A program made the position numbers and the translations under genes. Positions 27,542 through 39,180 of a stretch of 64,000 nt of DNA are shown piece after piece (the stretch's first letter is position 1; the number at the start of each line of letters is the position of its first letter). Location of the stretch: NCBI RefSeq assembly GCF_013282745.1, contig NZ_CP054044.1:1240001-1304000 (forward strand), read 5' to 3'. A model generated the notes under the pieces. The model was given only the letters and a program-made list of their open reading frames with translations, searched no databases and was not told the DNA's origin. This DNA is from Yersinia bercovieri ATCC 43970 (lineage in GTDB: Bacteria > Pseudomonadota > Gammaproteobacteria > Enterobacterales > Enterobacteriaceae).

Positions 27542-28771
27542 ATGCAAACTTCATTTTCACCCGCGACACGTTTAGGTCGACGGGCGCTTTTATTTCCGCT
27601 GTGCCTGGTATTATTCGAATTTGCCGCTTATATCGCCAACGATATGATTCAGCCCGGAATGCTGGCGGTAGTCGCCGATTTTAATGCCAGTGTTGAGTGG
27701 GTTCCGACCTCCATGACCGCCTATCTGGCGGGTGGGATGTTTCTGCAATGGCTGCTGGGGCCACTGTCAGACCGCCGTGGGCGTCGTCCGGTGATGCTGG
27801 TCGGCGTAGCGTTTTTTGTGGTCACCTGCCTTGCCATTTTGCTGGTCAATACTATTGAGCAGTTTATCGCCATGCGCTTCCTGCAAGGGATCGGCTTATG
27901 CTTTATTGGCGCAGTCGGTTACGCCACGATTCAGGAGTCATTCGAGGAGGCGGTGTGTATCAAAATCACCGCGCTGATGGCAAATGTGGCCCTGATTGCC
28001 CCGCTACTTGGCCCCTTGGCCGGTGCTGCGCTGATTCACGTCGCGCCATGGCAGTGGATGTTTGTGCTGTTCGCGGCACTCGGCGCTATTTCATTTGTTG
28101 GCTTGTGGCGAGCCATGCCGGAAACCGCATCGCGAAAAGGTGAGAAATTGTCAGTAGCGGCGATGTGGAGCGACTATAAGCAAGTGCTCGCTAACCGCCG
28201 TTTCCTGTGTGGTGCGCTGGCATTGGGCTTTGCCAGCCTGCCATTGCTGGCGTGGATTGCTCAATCACCAGTTATTTTGATCAGCGGCGAGCGGCTATCC
28301 ACAGTCGGATATGGTGTGCTACAGGTGCCAATTTTTGGCGCGCTGATTGTGGGTAACCTGACACTGGCGAGATTGAGCGGCAAAACCAGCATTCCACGGC
28401 TAATCCGCTACGGCGCTGGCCCAATGATAATTGGGCTGCTGATTGCCGCCGGTTCCACACTCTACTCATCCCATGCTTATCTATGGATGACCGCAGGGTT
28501 GAGCCTGTATGCCTTTGGTATTGGTCTGGCGAATGCTGGTTTGGTGCGGCTGACACTGTTTGCCAGTGATATCAGCAAAGGGACGGTCTCTGCGGCCATG
28601 GGGATGATCAGTATGATGGTCTTCACCTTCGGCATTGAATTTGCCAAATTGGCTTACCTGTGGGGCAACAGCGGCATCTTCAATTTATTCAATTTGATCA
28701 GTGGCTTGATTTGGCTGGGCTTGGTGATGATATTTATTCGCCGCCAGCCGGAGAGAGTCGCGGCAGAGTAA
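27542..28771 (+). CDS. mdfA: MFS multidrug/proton antiporter
   Basis: 409-residue twelve-segment major facilitator exporting cationic and neutral drugs such as chloramphenicol. The key membrane acidic residues Glu26 ([10 protein letters not shown]) and Asp34 ([11 protein letters not shown]) sit at the same positions as in E. coli MdfA. MFS motif [14 protein letters not shown] and motif C-like [10 protein letters not shown] are present. Similarity to E. coli MdfA runs end to end (410 aa there), so the call is firm within the DHA1 group. Confidence 0.93.
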   Translation: MQTSFSPATRLGRRALLFPLCLVLFEFAAYIANDMIQPGMLAVVADFNASVEWVPTSMTAYLAGGMFLQWLLGPLSDRRGRRPVMLVGVAFFVVTCLAILLVNTIEQFIAMRFLQGIGLCFIGAVGYATIQESFEEAVCIKITALMANVALIAPLLGPLAGAALIHVAPWQWMFVLFAALGAISFVGLWRAMPETASRKGEKLSVAAMWSDYKQVLANRRFLCGALALGFASLPLLAWIAQSPVILISGERLSTVGYGVLQVPIFGALIVGNLTLARLSGKTSIPRLIRYGAGPMIIGLLIAAGSTLYSSHAYLWMTAGLSLYAFGIGLANAGLVRLTLFASDISKGTVSAAMGMISMMVFTFGIEFAKLAYLWGNSGIFNLFNLISGLIWLGLVMIFIRRQPERVAAE

Positions 28772-28785
28772 TGCCCCCGGCATCC

Positions 28786-28828
28786 CCCCCTCGAAACACC
28801 TGGTATCCCGAGGGGGTAGCCGCTTTTT
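28786..28828 (+). terminator. mdfA terminator
   Basis: CCCCCTCG (28786-28793) pairs with CGAGGGGG (28809-28816); TTTTT follows 8 nt later. It lies between mdfA and the convergent denD remnant. Confidence 0.6.
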
Positions 28829-29640
28829 ATCGCCCATCCGCCGCCAATCGCACCACCCTATCCGGCAACTCACCGAGAATAAAGTCATTAATGATGCTGT
28901 CAAAATCCTTATCACTAATGAAACCAAGCTCCCTGGCATAGTGCGCCTCGAAATCACCCGGCCAAGAGTTGACGATTTTTTCAATCAACGGGTCTTGCTG
29001 CACTTTAATCCGATCCGCTACTGCATCCCCGGCGATACGCCGCAAGGCATCAATCATCTGCTGCACCTTGATGGATAGGCCCGGCAGGTTAATCACCCGC
29101 CCGGCCATCAGCTGGCTGGCGCTCAGTTGATGGCCGAGGATCAGGTTGTTAATCGCCATTTTCGGCGATAGCAACCACAGCGGCGTTTGTAGGCCAACCG
29201 GGCAAATCACCTCGATACCTTGCAGCGGCTCGCGGATAATGCCGCTGGCAAAACTGGAGGCGGCGCGGTTCGGTTTACCGGGGCGCACCACAATGGTGGG
29301 CATCCGCAGGCTGCGGCCATCAATAAATCCCCGACGGCTATAATCGGCCAGTAATAGGTCATTTAGGGCTTTTTGTGTGCCGTAGGAGCTTTGGGGCGAC
29401 CACACTTGTTCGTCTGGCACCACAGTCGGTAATGCCCCGCCAAACACGGCTACCGAACTGGTGATAATGACTTTTGGGCAGTGACCTAACTGGCGCGCCT
29501 GCTCAAATAAGTTGCGGGTCGCATCGAAGTTGACGCGCATTCCCAGATCAAAATCCTCCTCGGCCTGACTGGAGACAATCGCCGCCAGATGAAAAACCGT
29601 GTCGACCTGCCGATCAAAAACCGTGGCGAGCCATTGGGTA
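28827..29640 (-). pseudogene. denD: 5'-truncated D-erythronate dehydrogenase (DenD-like)
   Basis: Remnant of an extended short-chain dehydrogenase/epimerase. The reading frame enters at about 29640 with [22 protein letters not shown] and continues to a normal C-terminus. It keeps the catalytic Tyr-x3-Lys (SSYGTQKAL) and the VFHLAAIVS strand of DenD-type enzymes. The N-terminal Rossmann part with its GxxGxxG dinucleotide loop (about 55-60 residues) is missing. An in-frame stop (TAA) lies just across the junction, so no start codon serves it; the internal ATG at 29540 would lack the cofactor site. The upstream neighbour is a head-to-head otnI remnant. Confidence 0.8.
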
Positions 29641-30070
29641 TCAGATTAACATTTTGATTGAAGCGCTCAGCCCGCAGGTGAAACCCCACTATCTGTTCTC
29701 CAGCCAATATCAGACCCAAGAGCTGTTGTCGCTCATTGACCGTGGCAATGTATTTATGCAGTTGGATTTGTTCCACGCGCAATGGGTGGACGGCAATTTA
29801 ACCCAGCTCATTGAGCATTTCGCCGGGCGCTATGCCCACATCCAGATAGCCTCGGTTCCCCATCGCCATGAACCCGATGACGGGGAGATAAACTACCCCT
29901 ATCTATTTGATTTGCTGGATAAGGTTGGCTATCAAGGCTGGATCGGTTGTGAATATCACCCCAAAACCGACACGCTGGCGGGATTGGGGTGGATCAAGCA
30001 ATATCTCAATTCATCGACGAAAACAGCCCACTGTCGCGCAGTAAATGGTCATTGCCCCGACGGCGGGTAA
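29641..30070 (+). pseudogene. otnI: 5'-truncated 2-oxo-tetronate isomerase (OtnI/Hyi-like)
   Basis: C-terminal half of a TIM-barrel sugar isomerase: [32 protein letters not shown] and the metal-site stretch [20 protein letters not shown], with CEYHPK near the end. The first 120 or so residues of the family are absent, and the frame abuts the denD remnant at about 29640. After GLGWIKQYL the frame runs on through the 3' end of selB, so the native stop may also be lost. Together the two remnants look like the ends of a deleted tetronate catabolic cluster. Confidence 0.78.
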
Positions 30071-31946
30071 ATCCGCTGCGGTCAAAGAATTCAAGGATTT
30101 GAATCGCCAGCTTGCGGCCCACACCTAATCTGTCGCGGAAGTCCGCAGCGCAGGCGCTGCCCTGAGTGGCGTCCAACTCACGGACCAAATCCGCGAACTG
30201 CTCAATACGCTGGCTCAGATAGTAGCGATCCGGCACGATTGCCGTGATATGACCCAACTGCGCCGCTTTGCGCAGTAATCTGCGCATATCGCCCTCATCC
30301 ATATGCAGCTGGGCCGCTAAATCACGTACCCACCACGGCGAATCCGCAAAATAGGGGGCGGCTTGCTGCCACTGCGCCTGTTCCTGCTCGGTAAACCCCA
30401 GCCCGTGCGCCGGCAGATGCAGCCAGCCACGGCTGTTTTTTAACTCCCCTTGCGCCAGCATGTGGTCAATCAGCCGAAAAACCAGCCCTTCATCTAGCGT
30501 CGGCAAGGCCATGCGCCGCAAGCGCGCGCGCCCTAGCCCCAACTGATCGCCATGCTGCTGATGATAGAGGCACAATACATGCAGCAGGGTTTGCTGCGCC
30601 TGCTGAGCATGGGGTTGTGACAGCACGATATCACCGGCGACCACACTCTCACTCCCCGCCAGTAGGGCCGCCATATCAGGTTCAGCCAACTGGCGCGCCC
30701 AACTGAAACCGCGCAAAGAGACCGGCCCTTGCGCCAGATGTAAATCCAGCACCTCGCGGTCAGTGTTGGCCTGCGCCAGCGCCGTTAACCAGGCTAAATA
30801 GGCCGGTTGCCGTTTACCGCGTTTCGGCACTGACAGATGAATCACCCGCGCGCCGCCTAAGGTTCTCTTCGCCGCGATATCCCGCAGAATAAGGCGGTCA
30901 TTTTCGGTCAGCCACAGCGGGCTATCCAGCAGCAGCTCAGCCAGAATCAATGGGCGTGTATGGTCGCTGGAGATGCTATTGTCACTGGCGATGTTATTGG
31001 CAGAGAGATCGTCGGGGGATGAAGGGCTAGTCAGCAGCGAAAAACGCCCGGTAATGTGGCTGGCAGCATGGTGTAGATGCAGCGGCTGCCAGTGTTGTAT
31101 CGGCGCATCGGCATCGACGGCAACCAGCACCCGATCCACCGCCGCCGGTGGTTGCTGCGCTAATAGCCAGTCGCCGCGATTGATCTGCCCTTTGCTAATA
31201 TCACCGCTGATATTCAGGGCAATACGTTGGCCCGCCAGCGCCTGTTGCGTATCTTGATTTTGGGCATGAATACCCCGCACCCGCACCGGGCAATCACTGC
31301 CAGTGAGCCATAGCGTATCGCCCACGGCCACTCTGCCCGCCAGTGCCGTGCCAGTGACCACCAAACCGGCCCCTTTCACGCTAAATGCCCGGTCGATAGC
31401 GAGGCGAAAACGCCGCTGTAACCGATTATGCACTTTATCTTGCTGATGACATTGCGCCAGATGCTCGCGCAATTCGCTGATGCCACGATCGACCGTGGCG
31501 GCGGTCACAAACAGGGTCACTTGCTCTGGCGACCAGCCTTGCGTAGTCAACTCCGCCATCACCTGCTGATGTACCTGCGCGATGCGCTCATCATCAACGC
31601 GATCCGCTTTAGTCAACGCGACGGTGAGTGTTGGGCGACCGGTGAGCCGTAAAATCGCCAGATGCTCGCGAGTTTGCGCCATCACACCATCATCACACGC
31701 CACCACCAGCAAGGCATGATCAATACCGCCCACGCCCGCCAGCATATTGGCTAAAAACTTCTCGTGACCGGGGACATCAATAAATCCAAGAGTGGGGCCG
31801 TCAGGCTGCGGCCAATAGGCATAGCCGAGATCAATGGTCATCCCGCGCTGTTTTTCTTCCGGTAAGCGGTCAGCATCAACCCCGGTAATCGCCTGTAAAA
31901 GTGTGGTTTTGCCATGGTCGACATGGCCTGCTGTAGCAATAATCAT
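30006..31946 (-). CDS. selB: selenocysteine-specific elongation factor
   Basis: 646-residue GTPase that brings Sec-tRNA to UGA codons marked by a SECIS hairpin. The EF-Tu-like N-terminus has [12 protein letters not shown] (G1), [12 protein letters not shown] (G2), DVPGHEKF (G3) and TKAD (G4). The C-terminal third contains tandem winged helices that bind SECIS, ending [13 protein letters not shown]. Slightly longer than E. coli SelB. It overlaps the end of selA by 4 nt and follows the fdo genes co-directionally. Its 3' end borders the deletion scar but looks complete. Confidence 0.96.
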   Translation of the reverse strand: MIIATAGHVDHGKTTLLQAITGVDADRLPEEKQRGMTIDLGYAYWPQPDGPTLGFIDVPGHEKFLANMLAGVGGIDHALLVVACDDGVMAQTREHLAILRLTGRPTLTVALTKADRVDDERIAQVHQQVMAELTTQGWSPEQVTLFVTAATVDRGISELREHLAQCHQQDKVHNRLQRRFRLAIDRAFSVKGAGLVVTGTALAGRVAVGDTLWLTGSDCPVRVRGIHAQNQDTQQALAGQRIALNISGDISKGQINRGDWLLAQQPPAAVDRVLVAVDADAPIQHWQPLHLHHAASHITGRFSLLTSPSSPDDLSANNIASDNSISSDHTRPLILAELLLDSPLWLTENDRLILRDIAAKRTLGGARVIHLSVPKRGKRQPAYLAWLTALAQANTDREVLDLHLAQGPVSLRGFSWARQLAEPDMAALLAGSESVVAGDIVLSQPHAQQAQQTLLHVLCLYHQQHGDQLGLGRARLRRMALPTLDEGLVFRLIDHMLAQGELKNSRGWLHLPAHGLGFTEQEQAQWQQAAPYFADSPWWVRDLAAQLHMDEGDMRRLLRKAAQLGHITAIVPDRYYLSQRIEQFADLVRELDATQGSACAADFRDRLGVGRKLAIQILEFFDRSGFTRRRGNDHLLRDSGLFSSMN

Positions 31947-33331
31947 GGTGCCAATTCCCTGAGCAACGCGGTTTCATCCTCCAAACAGCGCAAATCTAGC
32001 CATAAGCGCCCATCAGCCACACGGCCAATCACCGGTTTAGCCAACTCACGCCAGCGCGCTGTTAGTGCTTCCAGCGTGCGCCCACTGCCATCGTTAGGGG
32101 TAAAGGTTACGGCCCAACTCGGTAAGCGGTCAACGGGTAAGGAGCCGCTACCGATTTGCGACAAACATGGCTCCACCGCCAGGGTAAAATCAGCACCATA
32201 GCGATCACTCAGTGCCGCCAGCAGCCGCTGCGCACTCTCGGCGATAGCTTCTGCCGGACGGGTCAATAGCCGCATCGTGGGCAGCAGATCAGGGAGCCTG
32301 TCCGGTTGTTGATAGAGGCGCAAGGTGGCATCCAGCGCGGCGAGCGTCATTTTGTCGACCCGCAGTGCTCGCTTGAGCGGATGCTGCTGTAAGCGCTCAA
32401 TCCACTGTTTTTTGCCGAGGATAATCCCCGCCTGTGGCCCGCCTAGCAATTTGTCGCCGGAGAAAGTAACCAAATCCACCCCGGCGGCAATCAACTGCTG
32501 TGGCATCGGTTCGGCGGGTAAGCCATAACGGGTCATGTCCACCAGCGAGCCACTGCCGAGATCGGTGGCGGTCGGAATAGCAAACTCCTGCCCCAACGCC
32601 ACCAGTTGCGGCTCGGCAACAGCGGCGGTGAAGCCAGCTATGCTGTAGTTGCTGGTATGTACTTTCATCAGCAAGCCCGTCTGCTCATTGATGGCTTGCC
32701 GGTAATCTTTTAGGTGGGTGCGGTTGGTGGTGCCCACTTCCACCAGTTCACAGCCCGCCTGGCGCATCACATCAGGGATGCGAAACGCGCCGCCGATCTC
32801 CACCAGCTCACCCCGTGAAACCACCACTTGTTTGCCCGTCGCCATCACCGTCAGCATCAACAGCACCGCCGCCGCATTGTTATTGACGATGCAGGCATCT
32901 TCCGCGCCCGTCAGTTCGCAGAGCAGATCAGCTACTGCGCGATCACGATGGCCACGGCCCGCGCCGCTGAGGGAGTATTCAAGGGTGACCGCGCCGCGCA
33001 TGGCATCATTCACCGCCGCAATGGCAGATTCCGCCAGTGCCGCACGACCTAAATTGGTGTGCAGTACCGTACCGGAGAGGTTAAAGACGGGTTTTAACGC
33101 GGGCTGACGTTGATTCAGCCGCTGACGTAAGGCCGCAGGCCAGTCCGTGCACCAATCAGCCAGCGCTTGAAACTGGCTAATGTGTTCACGGGCTTCGCAC
33201 TGCATCTGGCGTAGCGTGTCGGTCAACAGCGCGGGGCCATACTCTGCCAGTAACGGGGCCATGGCTGGCTCCCGTAATAGGTGGTCAATGGCCGGTAACT
33301 GGCTATAAAGATGGTGTGGTTCAGTGCTCAT
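31943..33331 (-). CDS. selA: selenocysteine synthase
   Basis: PLP enzyme that converts Ser-tRNA-Sec to Sec-tRNA-Sec with selenophosphate. 462 aa. The PLP lysine lies in [16 protein letters not shown], and [25 protein letters not shown] and [15 protein letters not shown] match the family. Start set at 33331 ([19 protein letters not shown]), which aligns with E. coli; six extra codons are open upstream. It lies 32 nt after fdhE, consistent with one operon. Confidence 0.96.
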   Translation of the reverse strand: MSTEPHHLYSQLPAIDHLLREPAMAPLLAEYGPALLTDTLRQMQCEAREHISQFQALADWCTDWPAALRQRLNQRQPALKPVFNLSGTVLHTNLGRAALAESAIAAVNDAMRGAVTLEYSLSGAGRGHRDRAVADLLCELTGAEDACIVNNNAAAVLLMLTVMATGKQVVVSRGELVEIGGAFRIPDVMRQAGCELVEVGTTNRTHLKDYRQAINEQTGLLMKVHTSNYSIAGFTAAVAEPQLVALGQEFAIPTATDLGSGSLVDMTRYGLPAEPMPQQLIAAGVDLVTFSGDKLLGGPQAGIILGKKQWIERLQQHPLKRALRVDKMTLAALDATLRLYQQPDRLPDLLPTMRLLTRPAEAIAESAQRLLAALSDRYGADFTLAVEPCLSQIGSGSLPVDRLPSWAVTFTPNDGSGRTLEALTARWRELAKPVIGRVADGRLWLDLRCLEDETALLRELAP

Positions 33332-33363
33332 AGTCACGCAGGTCGCCAAATCTGGGGAATACC

Positions 33364-34293
33364 TTATTCTCCGGGAAACACAAACGGATTGATACTGCTG
33401 CGCGCGAAACCCTCGCCTTCCATCTTGGCGTCGAGGATCAACGAGGCCAGATCATCCGCCACCGCTTCTACCTGCGGGTCTTTTTCCTGATACAGGATTT
33501 TCAGGTAAGTGCCGCAATCACCGCAACTTTCCGCTTTTACCGCTGCATTTTCGCTATCTAGCGACCAGTAGTTCAAATCGCGGGTCTGTTCGCAGTTGCT
33601 GCACTTAATCCGCACCACATGCCACTCGCTTTCGCACAAATTACAGTGCAAATAGCGCAGGCCATTGTTGGTGCCGATATGCACCACACTGGAGACCGGA
33701 ATACTGCCGCATACCGGACAGAATTGGCGATGCTCACCATATTCCGCGCGGGCTTTGCCTGGGATTTGGCTGGCCATCTGCGCCCAGTACAATGATAGCG
33801 CAGCCCAGATAAAGGGCGCTTTTTCGCTGCCGATCTGCGCAAATTCGCGATTTAACAGCGCATCGGCGTAGAGTTCAAGTTCATGGACTGACGCCTTCTC
33901 CAGATTATCCAGCACCGCCAGAATATGATCCGGTGCATCCGGGCGCAGCTCAGCAATCAGCGCGGAGAGCAACTTGCGCCAATGTTCGGTGCGCGGAAAG
34001 AGACTCAAATCCAGTGGCGGTTTACCGCTGGCAGCAGACTGCTCCAGCTCAGCTTTCATGTCCAACACCAGCGGATGGTCATGCAGCGCCTTTTGCTGCG
34101 CTTGGGTAATTTTGGCCGCGAAATCCAGATAATCTGACAGCGGGTTATCCAGCGCCAACTGCTGTAAACGTTCGGTGCGCCGGGTATACAGGCTTTTTAA
34201 ATTCGCGAAAAGTAACGGCGGGATATTCCCCGCCGTTGTGCCTTTTTCGCGCTGTTGCCCAAGTTGATCTTTAGGGACAATGCGAATACTCAT
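33364..34293 (-). CDS. fdhE: formate dehydrogenase accessory protein FdhE
   Basis: 309-residue cytoplasmic factor needed for assembly of active respiratory formate dehydrogenases. Four CxxC pairs in the C-terminal half (FCPVCGS, HCNLCES, KCSNCEQ, SCGDCGT) are the expected rubredoxin-like metal sites. It overlaps the fdoI stop by one base (TGATG), so it is translationally coupled to the enzyme genes. Confidence 0.95.
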   Translation of the reverse strand: MSIRIVPKDQLGQQREKGTTAGNIPPLLFANLKSLYTRRTERLQQLALDNPLSDYLDFAAKITQAQQKALHDHPLVLDMKAELEQSAASGKPPLDLSLFPRTEHWRKLLSALIAELRPDAPDHILAVLDNLEKASVHELELYADALLNREFAQIGSEKAPFIWAALSLYWAQMASQIPGKARAEYGEHRQFCPVCGSIPVSSVVHIGTNNGLRYLHCNLCESEWHVVRIKCSNCEQTRDLNYWSLDSENAAVKAESCGDCGTYLKILYQEKDPQVEAVADDLASLILDAKMEGEGFARSSINPFVFPGE

Positions 34294-34943
34294 CAGGGTT
34301 TCTCTTCCTGTTTTTTCTGAAGTTGCCGTTTGGCATTCACCTCACGATACCAGCGCGGATGGTGCTTTTTCGCCCAAGCTGCCGGTACCCAACCTTCTAC
34401 CATCGCGGTAATGGTGCCCTTCACCCACAGCGCGGCGTAGATATGCACCATAATCACGAGAATCAGCCCCACAGCCGCCAGCGAGTGCACCAGCAGCGCC
34501 AGACGAATCAGCGGGATGGGGAAAGAGGGCGCAAAGTAAGGCCGCCAAATCACCACACCACTGGCCAGCAGCAGTAGCAGACTGATAATAGCAGCCCAGA
34601 ATACGCATTTCTGCCCAAAATTATAGCGCCCAGTATCGCCCACTTCCTCATTCATGGCGATTTTATGGATATTTTTAGCCCACTCCAGGTCTTCCTTGTT
34701 AATCAGGTTATGTTTCCAGTAGCGGAAGAACATGATTAGGAAGGCGGCGAACATAATCACCCCGGCGAAGGGGTGAAGAATGCGCGCCAGCTGTGGTGTA
34801 CCAAAAATATTCATCAGCCAGTTAAATGACGGGAAGAAGAATCCCAACCCACTGATCGCCGCCAACATAAAGCAGAAGGCCACTATCCAGTGGTTGATAC
34901 GCTCCGGCGCACTGTAGCGCTGGATCCGTTTCTCTTTTTTCAT
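34293..34943 (-). CDS. fdoI: formate dehydrogenase-O cytochrome b556 subunit
   Basis: 216-residue gamma subunit anchoring FDH-O in the inner membrane and passing electrons to quinone. Four hydrophobic segments at about residues 17-36, 53-72, 110-132 and 145-170 with haem-ligand histidines (for example [12 protein letters not shown] and [12 protein letters not shown]). It overlaps fdoH by 4 nt and fdhE by 1 nt. Confidence 0.95.
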   Translation of the reverse strand: MKKEKRIQRYSAPERINHWIVAFCFMLAAISGLGFFFPSFNWLMNIFGTPQLARILHPFAGVIMFAAFLIMFFRYWKHNLINKEDLEWAKNIHKIAMNEEVGDTGRYNFGQKCVFWAAIISLLLLLASGVVIWRPYFAPSFPIPLIRLALLVHSLAAVGLILVIMVHIYAALWVKGTITAMVEGWVPAAWAKKHHPRWYREVNAKRQLQKKQEEKP

Positions 34944-35911
34944 TTCCGCGTCTCCCCGTCGTCTGAGTGCTCAGCGGTGGTGGCCTCTGGTGCCCTGTCG
35001 GTGGTCTCGGATGGTGTGGCGTCCGGCTTATCGCCCTCCTCCTCCTCTTCCTCAACCCGATTCGGGCCGACCCCCACATAGTGGAAGATACTGGCGGCAA
35101 AGGTGGCCGCAAAGCCAATTGCTGCCAGCGGTTTCCAGATGCCCTTCCAGAAAGTGATAGTCGGGCTGATGGTTGGGTTGTCCGGCAGGCCATGATAGAG
35201 CTGGGGCTTATCCGCGTGATGCAGTACATACATCACGTGAGTGCCGCCAACACCCGCAGGGTCATATAACCCGGCGTTATCGAAGCCACGGGTTTTCAGC
35301 TCCGCGACACGGCCAGCCGCAACCTCTTTCATCGACTCTTTGGTGCCAAAGTGAATCGCGCCAGTTGGGCAGGTTTTCACACAGGCCGGCTCCTGGCCGA
35401 CACCCACACGGTCGACACACAGGGTACATTTGTACACCCGATTGTCATCTTTGTTCATCCGCGGCACATCGAACGGGCAACCGGCAATGCAGTAGCCACA
35501 ACCGATACAGTGTTCTGACTGGAAATCGACGATACCATTCGCATATTGAATGATAGCCCCTTCCGACGGACATGCCTTCAGGCAGCCCGGATCAGCACAG
35601 TGCATACAGCCATCCTTACGGATCAGCCACTCCAGCTTGCCGCTCTCTTCATCTTCGATTTCAGAAAAGCGCATCACCGTCCATGATTTGGCAGTCAAAT
35701 CGGCGGGGTTATCGTACACCCCGACGTTATGGCCCACTTCATCACGGATATCGTTCCACTCCGAGCATGCCACCTGACAGGCTTTACAGCCGATACAGGT
35801 GGTGACGTCGATAAGCTTCGCCACCTCTTCCTGATGGTTACGATCCTGTGGCGGCGGCGTAAGGGAGTTGGTGCCGGAGCGCCGGATAATGTCTTGAGTT
35901 TGCAGTGACAT
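34940..35911 (-). CDS. fdoH: formate dehydrogenase-O iron-sulfur subunit
   Basis: 323-residue beta subunit with four ferredoxin-type cysteine clusters: [42 protein letters not shown] and CTLCVDR...PACVKTCP. A single membrane helix (about residues 255-278) lies near the C-terminus. Beyond it lies an unusually long, acidic, Thr/Glu-rich tail ([16 protein letters not shown] onward), making it about 23 residues longer than E. coli FdoH. Confidence 0.95.
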   Translation of the reverse strand: MSLQTQDIIRRSGTNSLTPPPQDRNHQEEVAKLIDVTTCIGCKACQVACSEWNDIRDEVGHNVGVYDNPADLTAKSWTVMRFSEIEDEESGKLEWLIRKDGCMHCADPGCLKACPSEGAIIQYANGIVDFQSEHCIGCGYCIAGCPFDVPRMNKDDNRVYKCTLCVDRVGVGQEPACVKTCPTGAIHFGTKESMKEVAAGRVAELKTRGFDNAGLYDPAGVGGTHVMYVLHHADKPQLYHGLPDNPTISPTITFWKGIWKPLAAIGFAATFAASIFHYVGVGPNRVEEEEEEGDKPDATPSETTDRAPEATTAEHSDDGETRK

Positions 35912-35923
35912 AGGTTCTCTCCG

Positions 35924-38900
35924 TTACACCTTTTCCACATTGACCAGGAACGCCTTGAACTCTGGCGTTTGCGTATTGGCATCACCGACAAATGGCGTCA
36001 GTGTGTTCGCCAGGAAGCCTTTTTTCGCGACACCCTCGAATCCCCAGTGAATCGGGATACCAATGGTGTCCACCTCTTGCCCGTGGACATTCAGTGTGCG
36101 AATACGTTTGGTCACCACCGCCTTGGCCTTGATATAGCCTCGGTTAGAGCTGACTTTCACGGTATCTCCCTGCTTGATGCCCTTCTTCGCAGCCAGTTTT
36201 TCACCAATTTCCACAAACTGTTCCGGCTGGGCAATGGCATTGAGCAGCGCATGTTTGGTCCAGTAGTGGAAATGCTCGGTCAAACGATAGGTGGTGCCGA
36301 CATATGGGAATTGCTCATGAGAACCCATCGCGGCCAAATCGTCCTTAAAGACGCGGGCGGCCGGATTGGATATCACATTCGGATGCAGCGGGTTAGTCCC
36401 CAGCGGCGTTTCAAATGGCTCATAGTGCTCAGGGAACGGCCCTTCCGCCATTTTGTCGATGGCAAACAGGCGACCCATCCCTTCAGGCTGCATGATAAAT
36501 GGCCCGACATCACTACCCGGTGCGGCGGCGCTGTAGTCGGGGATATCAATCCCGGTCCACTTGGCCCCATCCCACTCCAGCAACTGGCGTTTCGGGTCCC
36601 AAGGTTTGCCTTGCGGGTCAGCGGAAGCACGGTTGTACAGAATGCGGCGGTTAAGTGGCCATGCCCACGCCCAGCCCAGCGTATTGCCAAGGCCTGATGG
36701 GTCGGCGTTATCGCGGCGGGCCATCTGGTTACCGGCTGGTGTCCAGCTACCGGCAAAGATCCAGCAACCGCTGGCGGTGGTGCCGTCATCACGCAGGTGC
36801 GCGAAGGTGCTGAGTTGCTCACCTTTTTTGACCAGCACTTTGCCGTCAGCATCGGTGATATCCGCCAGTGCACGACCATTACTCTCCTGCGCCACCTCTT
36901 CTGGCTCCGGATTGTCGGGGGTCAGGTAATCCCAGGTCATATTGAGCACCTGTTCTGGCACCGCGCCACCTTCCCGGCTATATCTCTCACGTAGACGCAT
37001 AAAGATACCCGCCAGAATTGCGCCATCATTCAGCGCCTGTCCCGGCGCATCCGCGCCTTTCCAGTGCCATTGCAACCAGCGGCTAGAGTTCACAATCGAG
37101 CCGTTCTCTTCAGCGAAGCAGCTAGATGGCAGACGGAACACTTCTGTTTGAATTTTCGATGGATCAACATCGTTAAATTCACCGTGGTTTTGCCAGAAGT
37201 TCGCGGTTTCCGTATTGAGCGGATCAATAGTGACCAGGAATTTCAGTTTCGACAGTGAGGCGACCACTTTGTTTTTGTTCGGGAATGACGCCAGCGGGTT
37301 AAAGCCCTGGCAGATATAGCCATTCACTTTGCCCTGCGACATCATTTCGAAATACTGCAAGACGTCGTAGCCTTTATCCCACTTCGGCAACCAGTCATAA
37401 CCCCAGCCGTTCTCTTTCTGGGCTTTATCGCCGTAGAAACTTTTCATCAAACTGACGAAGAATTTCGGATAATTGCTCCAGTAGTTAACCTGGCCCGGCA
37501 GCAGGGTTTTCGGCGTGTTGGCCTTCAGATAGGTCTCAATATCTGGCTGCTTTTCTGACGGCAGATTCAGGTAACCCGGCAAGCTTTGTGACAGCAAACC
37601 AAGGTCGGTTAACCCCTGAATGTTGGAGTGACCACGCAAGGCGTTAATGCCGCCGCCCGCCATCCCCATATTGCCCAACAGCAGCTGAATCATCGCCATG
37701 GTGCGGATGTTCTGCGCGCCGACTGAGTGCTGTGTCCAGCCCAGGGCATACAGGAAGGTGGCGGTTTTGTCGGATACACTGGTTTCCGCGAGATATTCGC
37801 AAACCTGCAAGAAATCTTCTTTCGGCGTGCCGCAAATATTGGCTACCACATCCGGCGTATAGCGGCTGACATGCTGTTTCAGCAGGTTCCACACGCAGCG
37901 CGGGTCTTGCAGGGTAGTGTCCCGTTTGGCAAAGCCGTTCTCATCCAACTGATAGTTCCAGCTGGTTTTGTCATATTTGCGGGTTTCGGCGTCATAACCA
38001 CTGAACAAACCGTCGTCGAAGGCAAAGTCTTCCCGCACCAGCAAGCTGGCGTTGGTGTACGCTTCGACGTATTCGCGATTAATTTTTTCGTGGGTCATCA
38101 GGTACAACAATACGCCGGACAGGAACGCAATATCAGTACCGGAACGGATTGGCGTATAGAAATCAGCCACCGAAGCAGTACGAGTAAAGCGCGGGTCTAT
38201 CACCAGCAGCTTGGCATTGTTGTGGATTTTGGCTTCCATCGCCCAGCGGAATCCCACCGGATGCGCTTCTGCCGCATTACCGCCCATGACGATAATCAAA
38301 TTCGCGTTCTTAATGTCAACCCAGTGGTTGGTCATCGCACCGCGACCAAATGTTGGAGCAAGACTTGCTACCGTTGGTCCGTGTCAGACACGTGCTTGGT
38401 TGTCTACGGCAAGCATGCCGAGAGCGCGACTAAATTTCTGGGTCAAATAACCGGTTTCGTTACTGGAGGCGGAAGCACACAGCATCCCGGTGCTCAGCCA
38501 ACGGTTGACGGTCACACCCGCGTCGTTGGTCTTAATGAAATTCGCATCCCGATCCTCTTTCATCAACTTGGCAATGCGATCAAAGGCATCATCCCAAGTG
38601 ATTCGCTGCCATTTATCCGAACCTGGCGCGCGGTATTCCGGGTATTTCAGGCGGCTTTCGCTGTGGATGAAATCCACCAGCCCGGCCCCTTTCGGGCAAA
38701 GTGCACCACGGTTGACCGGATGATCCGGGTCCCCTTCGATATGGAAAATACTCTCTTTAGCATTTTTCGCGCCGTCGCCGAGGCTATACATCAACAGCCC
38801 ACAACCGACAGAGCAATATGTGCAGGTATTCCGCGTTTCACGGGCACGCAGCAATTTATAATTGCGTGTTTCCGCCAGCGCCACTGACGGCGCAAAGCCG

Positions 38901-38971
38901 AGTGCCGCGACCGTGGTTCCCGCCATACCGCCAGCGCAGATCTTAAAGAACTGCCTTCTGCTGACCTGCAT
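35924..38971 (-). CDS. fdoG: formate dehydrogenase-O molybdenum subunit, selenoprotein
   Basis: 1015-residue catalytic subunit oxidising formate at a molybdopterin-guanine-dinucleotide and selenocysteine centre in the periplasm. The reading frame contains one in-frame TGA (38386-38384) at residue 196, in ARV-U-HGPTVASLAP, exactly the Sec position of E. coli FdoG. A SECIS hairpin follows immediately. Twin-arginine signal SRRQFFK at the N-terminus; [4Fe-4S] cysteines in CTYCSVGCG...CPKG. Start at 38971 (MQVSRRQFF) with GGAGAG ahead; five further codons are open upstream. Standard gene callers would split it at the TGA. First gene of fdoGHI-fdhE-selA-selB. Confidence 0.97.
38344..38386 (-). promoter_or_regulatory. 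bacterial SECIS element in fdoG
   Basis: Directly 3' of the TGA (38386-38384) on the minus strand. The outer stem GACCAA (38379-38374) pairs with TTGGTC (38349-38344), and the inner stem AGCAA (38369-38365) pairs with TTGCT (38361-38357), closing a GTC loop. The apical GUC resembles the SelB-recognition loop of E. coli fdh mRNAs. Confidence 0.9.
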
Positions 38972-39180
38972 GGGTCTCTCCTTCATTCATTGTCACATTG
39001 TTGAAATTTAAAATTCAGTTCGCGCTTCCCACAACAAAACGGGAGGCGCTAAAATCGCTGATGCGATATCACGCTTTGCAGTGTGGGATACATTTCTAAT
39101 ATAACGATACATAGCCACACTATTCTTAATGTGAATGTTACCACATTGTGATTATGGGTTATAACTTTCAGGACCGCATA

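Noticed and set aside
37727..38887. 386-codon plus-strand open frame
   Set aside because: Antisense shadow of fdoG; no ribosome site or recognisable domain.
35924..38986. fdoG read as two genes or a nonsense-mutated pseudogene
   Set aside because: The TGA is at the conserved Sec position with a SECIS hairpin and intact reading on both sides.
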